A stretch of 15,096 nucleotides of DNA, taken from Saprospiraceae bacterium. Its GTDB lineage: Bacteria; Bacteroidota; Bacteroidia; Chitinophagales; Saprospiraceae. Each line of letters starts with the position of its first letter. Positions within the stretch are counted from its first letter, which is position 1. Of the stretch, positions 15,085 to 15,096 are shown in pieces. The stretch spans positions 1 through 15,096 of the forward strand of contig JAHDII010000052.1 in the NCBI GenBank assembly GCA_020630895.1, given 5' to 3'. A model generated the notes under the pieces. It was not told the DNA's origin, ran no database searches, and was given only the letters and a program-made list of their open reading frames with translations. The translations under genes and the position numbers were made by a program.

Positions 15085-15096
15085 TATTAAATATAA

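Noticed and set aside
1..15096. CRISPR array, insertion sequence, prophage, tRNA or defence island
   Set aside because: No spaced direct repeats, transposase, integrase, phage protein or tRNA cloverleaf was seen, and gene content is housekeeping in character.

Overview
The window is AT-rich chromosomal DNA from a member of the Bacteroidota. Several things point there: a gldD gliding-motility lipoprotein gene, a DUF4837 lipoprotein, Lon of the Bacteroidota length and N-terminal style, an ECF sigma gene overlapping an anti-sigma-like gene, and the -7 promoter element TAnnTTTG upstream of several genes. Shine-Dalgarno sequences are scarce, with one exception at 13645-13651. Saprospiria or a related lineage is my best guess, but that is inference. 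I see no tRNA, rRNA, CRISPR array, insertion sequence, phage gene or obvious island. Intergenic gaps are short (the longest about 170 bases) and the genes look intact, apart from one cut by the left edge.

Left part (1-4427), all on the minus strand: ftcD (bifunctional formiminotransferase-cyclodeaminase), a small exported charged protein, a DUF4837 lipoprotein, then an ECF sigma factor whose stop overlaps the start of an anti-sigma-like gene that leaves the window. Hairpin terminators follow the DUF4837 gene and the small exported gene, so these are mostly separate transcription units.

Middle part (4573-9715), plus strand: an exported protein with eight MORN/YwqK-type repeats fused to an unassigned C-terminal region, a DUF1015 protein with the DGHHR signature, and lon, which sits behind a short region rich in small inverted repeats. 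A bidirectional terminator closes lon against the convergent gldD gene.

Right part (9850-15084): gldD is directly downstream (1 base) of an MDR-type quinone-oxidoreductase-like dehydrogenase on the minus strand. Divergent from this pair is a citrate synthase that closely resembles the mitochondrial enzyme. A second bidirectional terminator separates it from a convergent PmtA-like SAM-dependent methyltransferase. Divergent from that gene is a 474-residue conserved protein of unknown function, probably complete. The two divergent gene pairs have back-to-back -7 elements of near-identical layout.

The genes are mostly housekeeping and do not form one pathway. I found no convincing new multi-gene system. 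The items most worth attention are the uncharacterised 474-residue protein, the MORN-repeat fusion protein, the inverted-repeat region before lon, the eukaryote-like citrate synthase, and the dehydrogenase-gldD operon.
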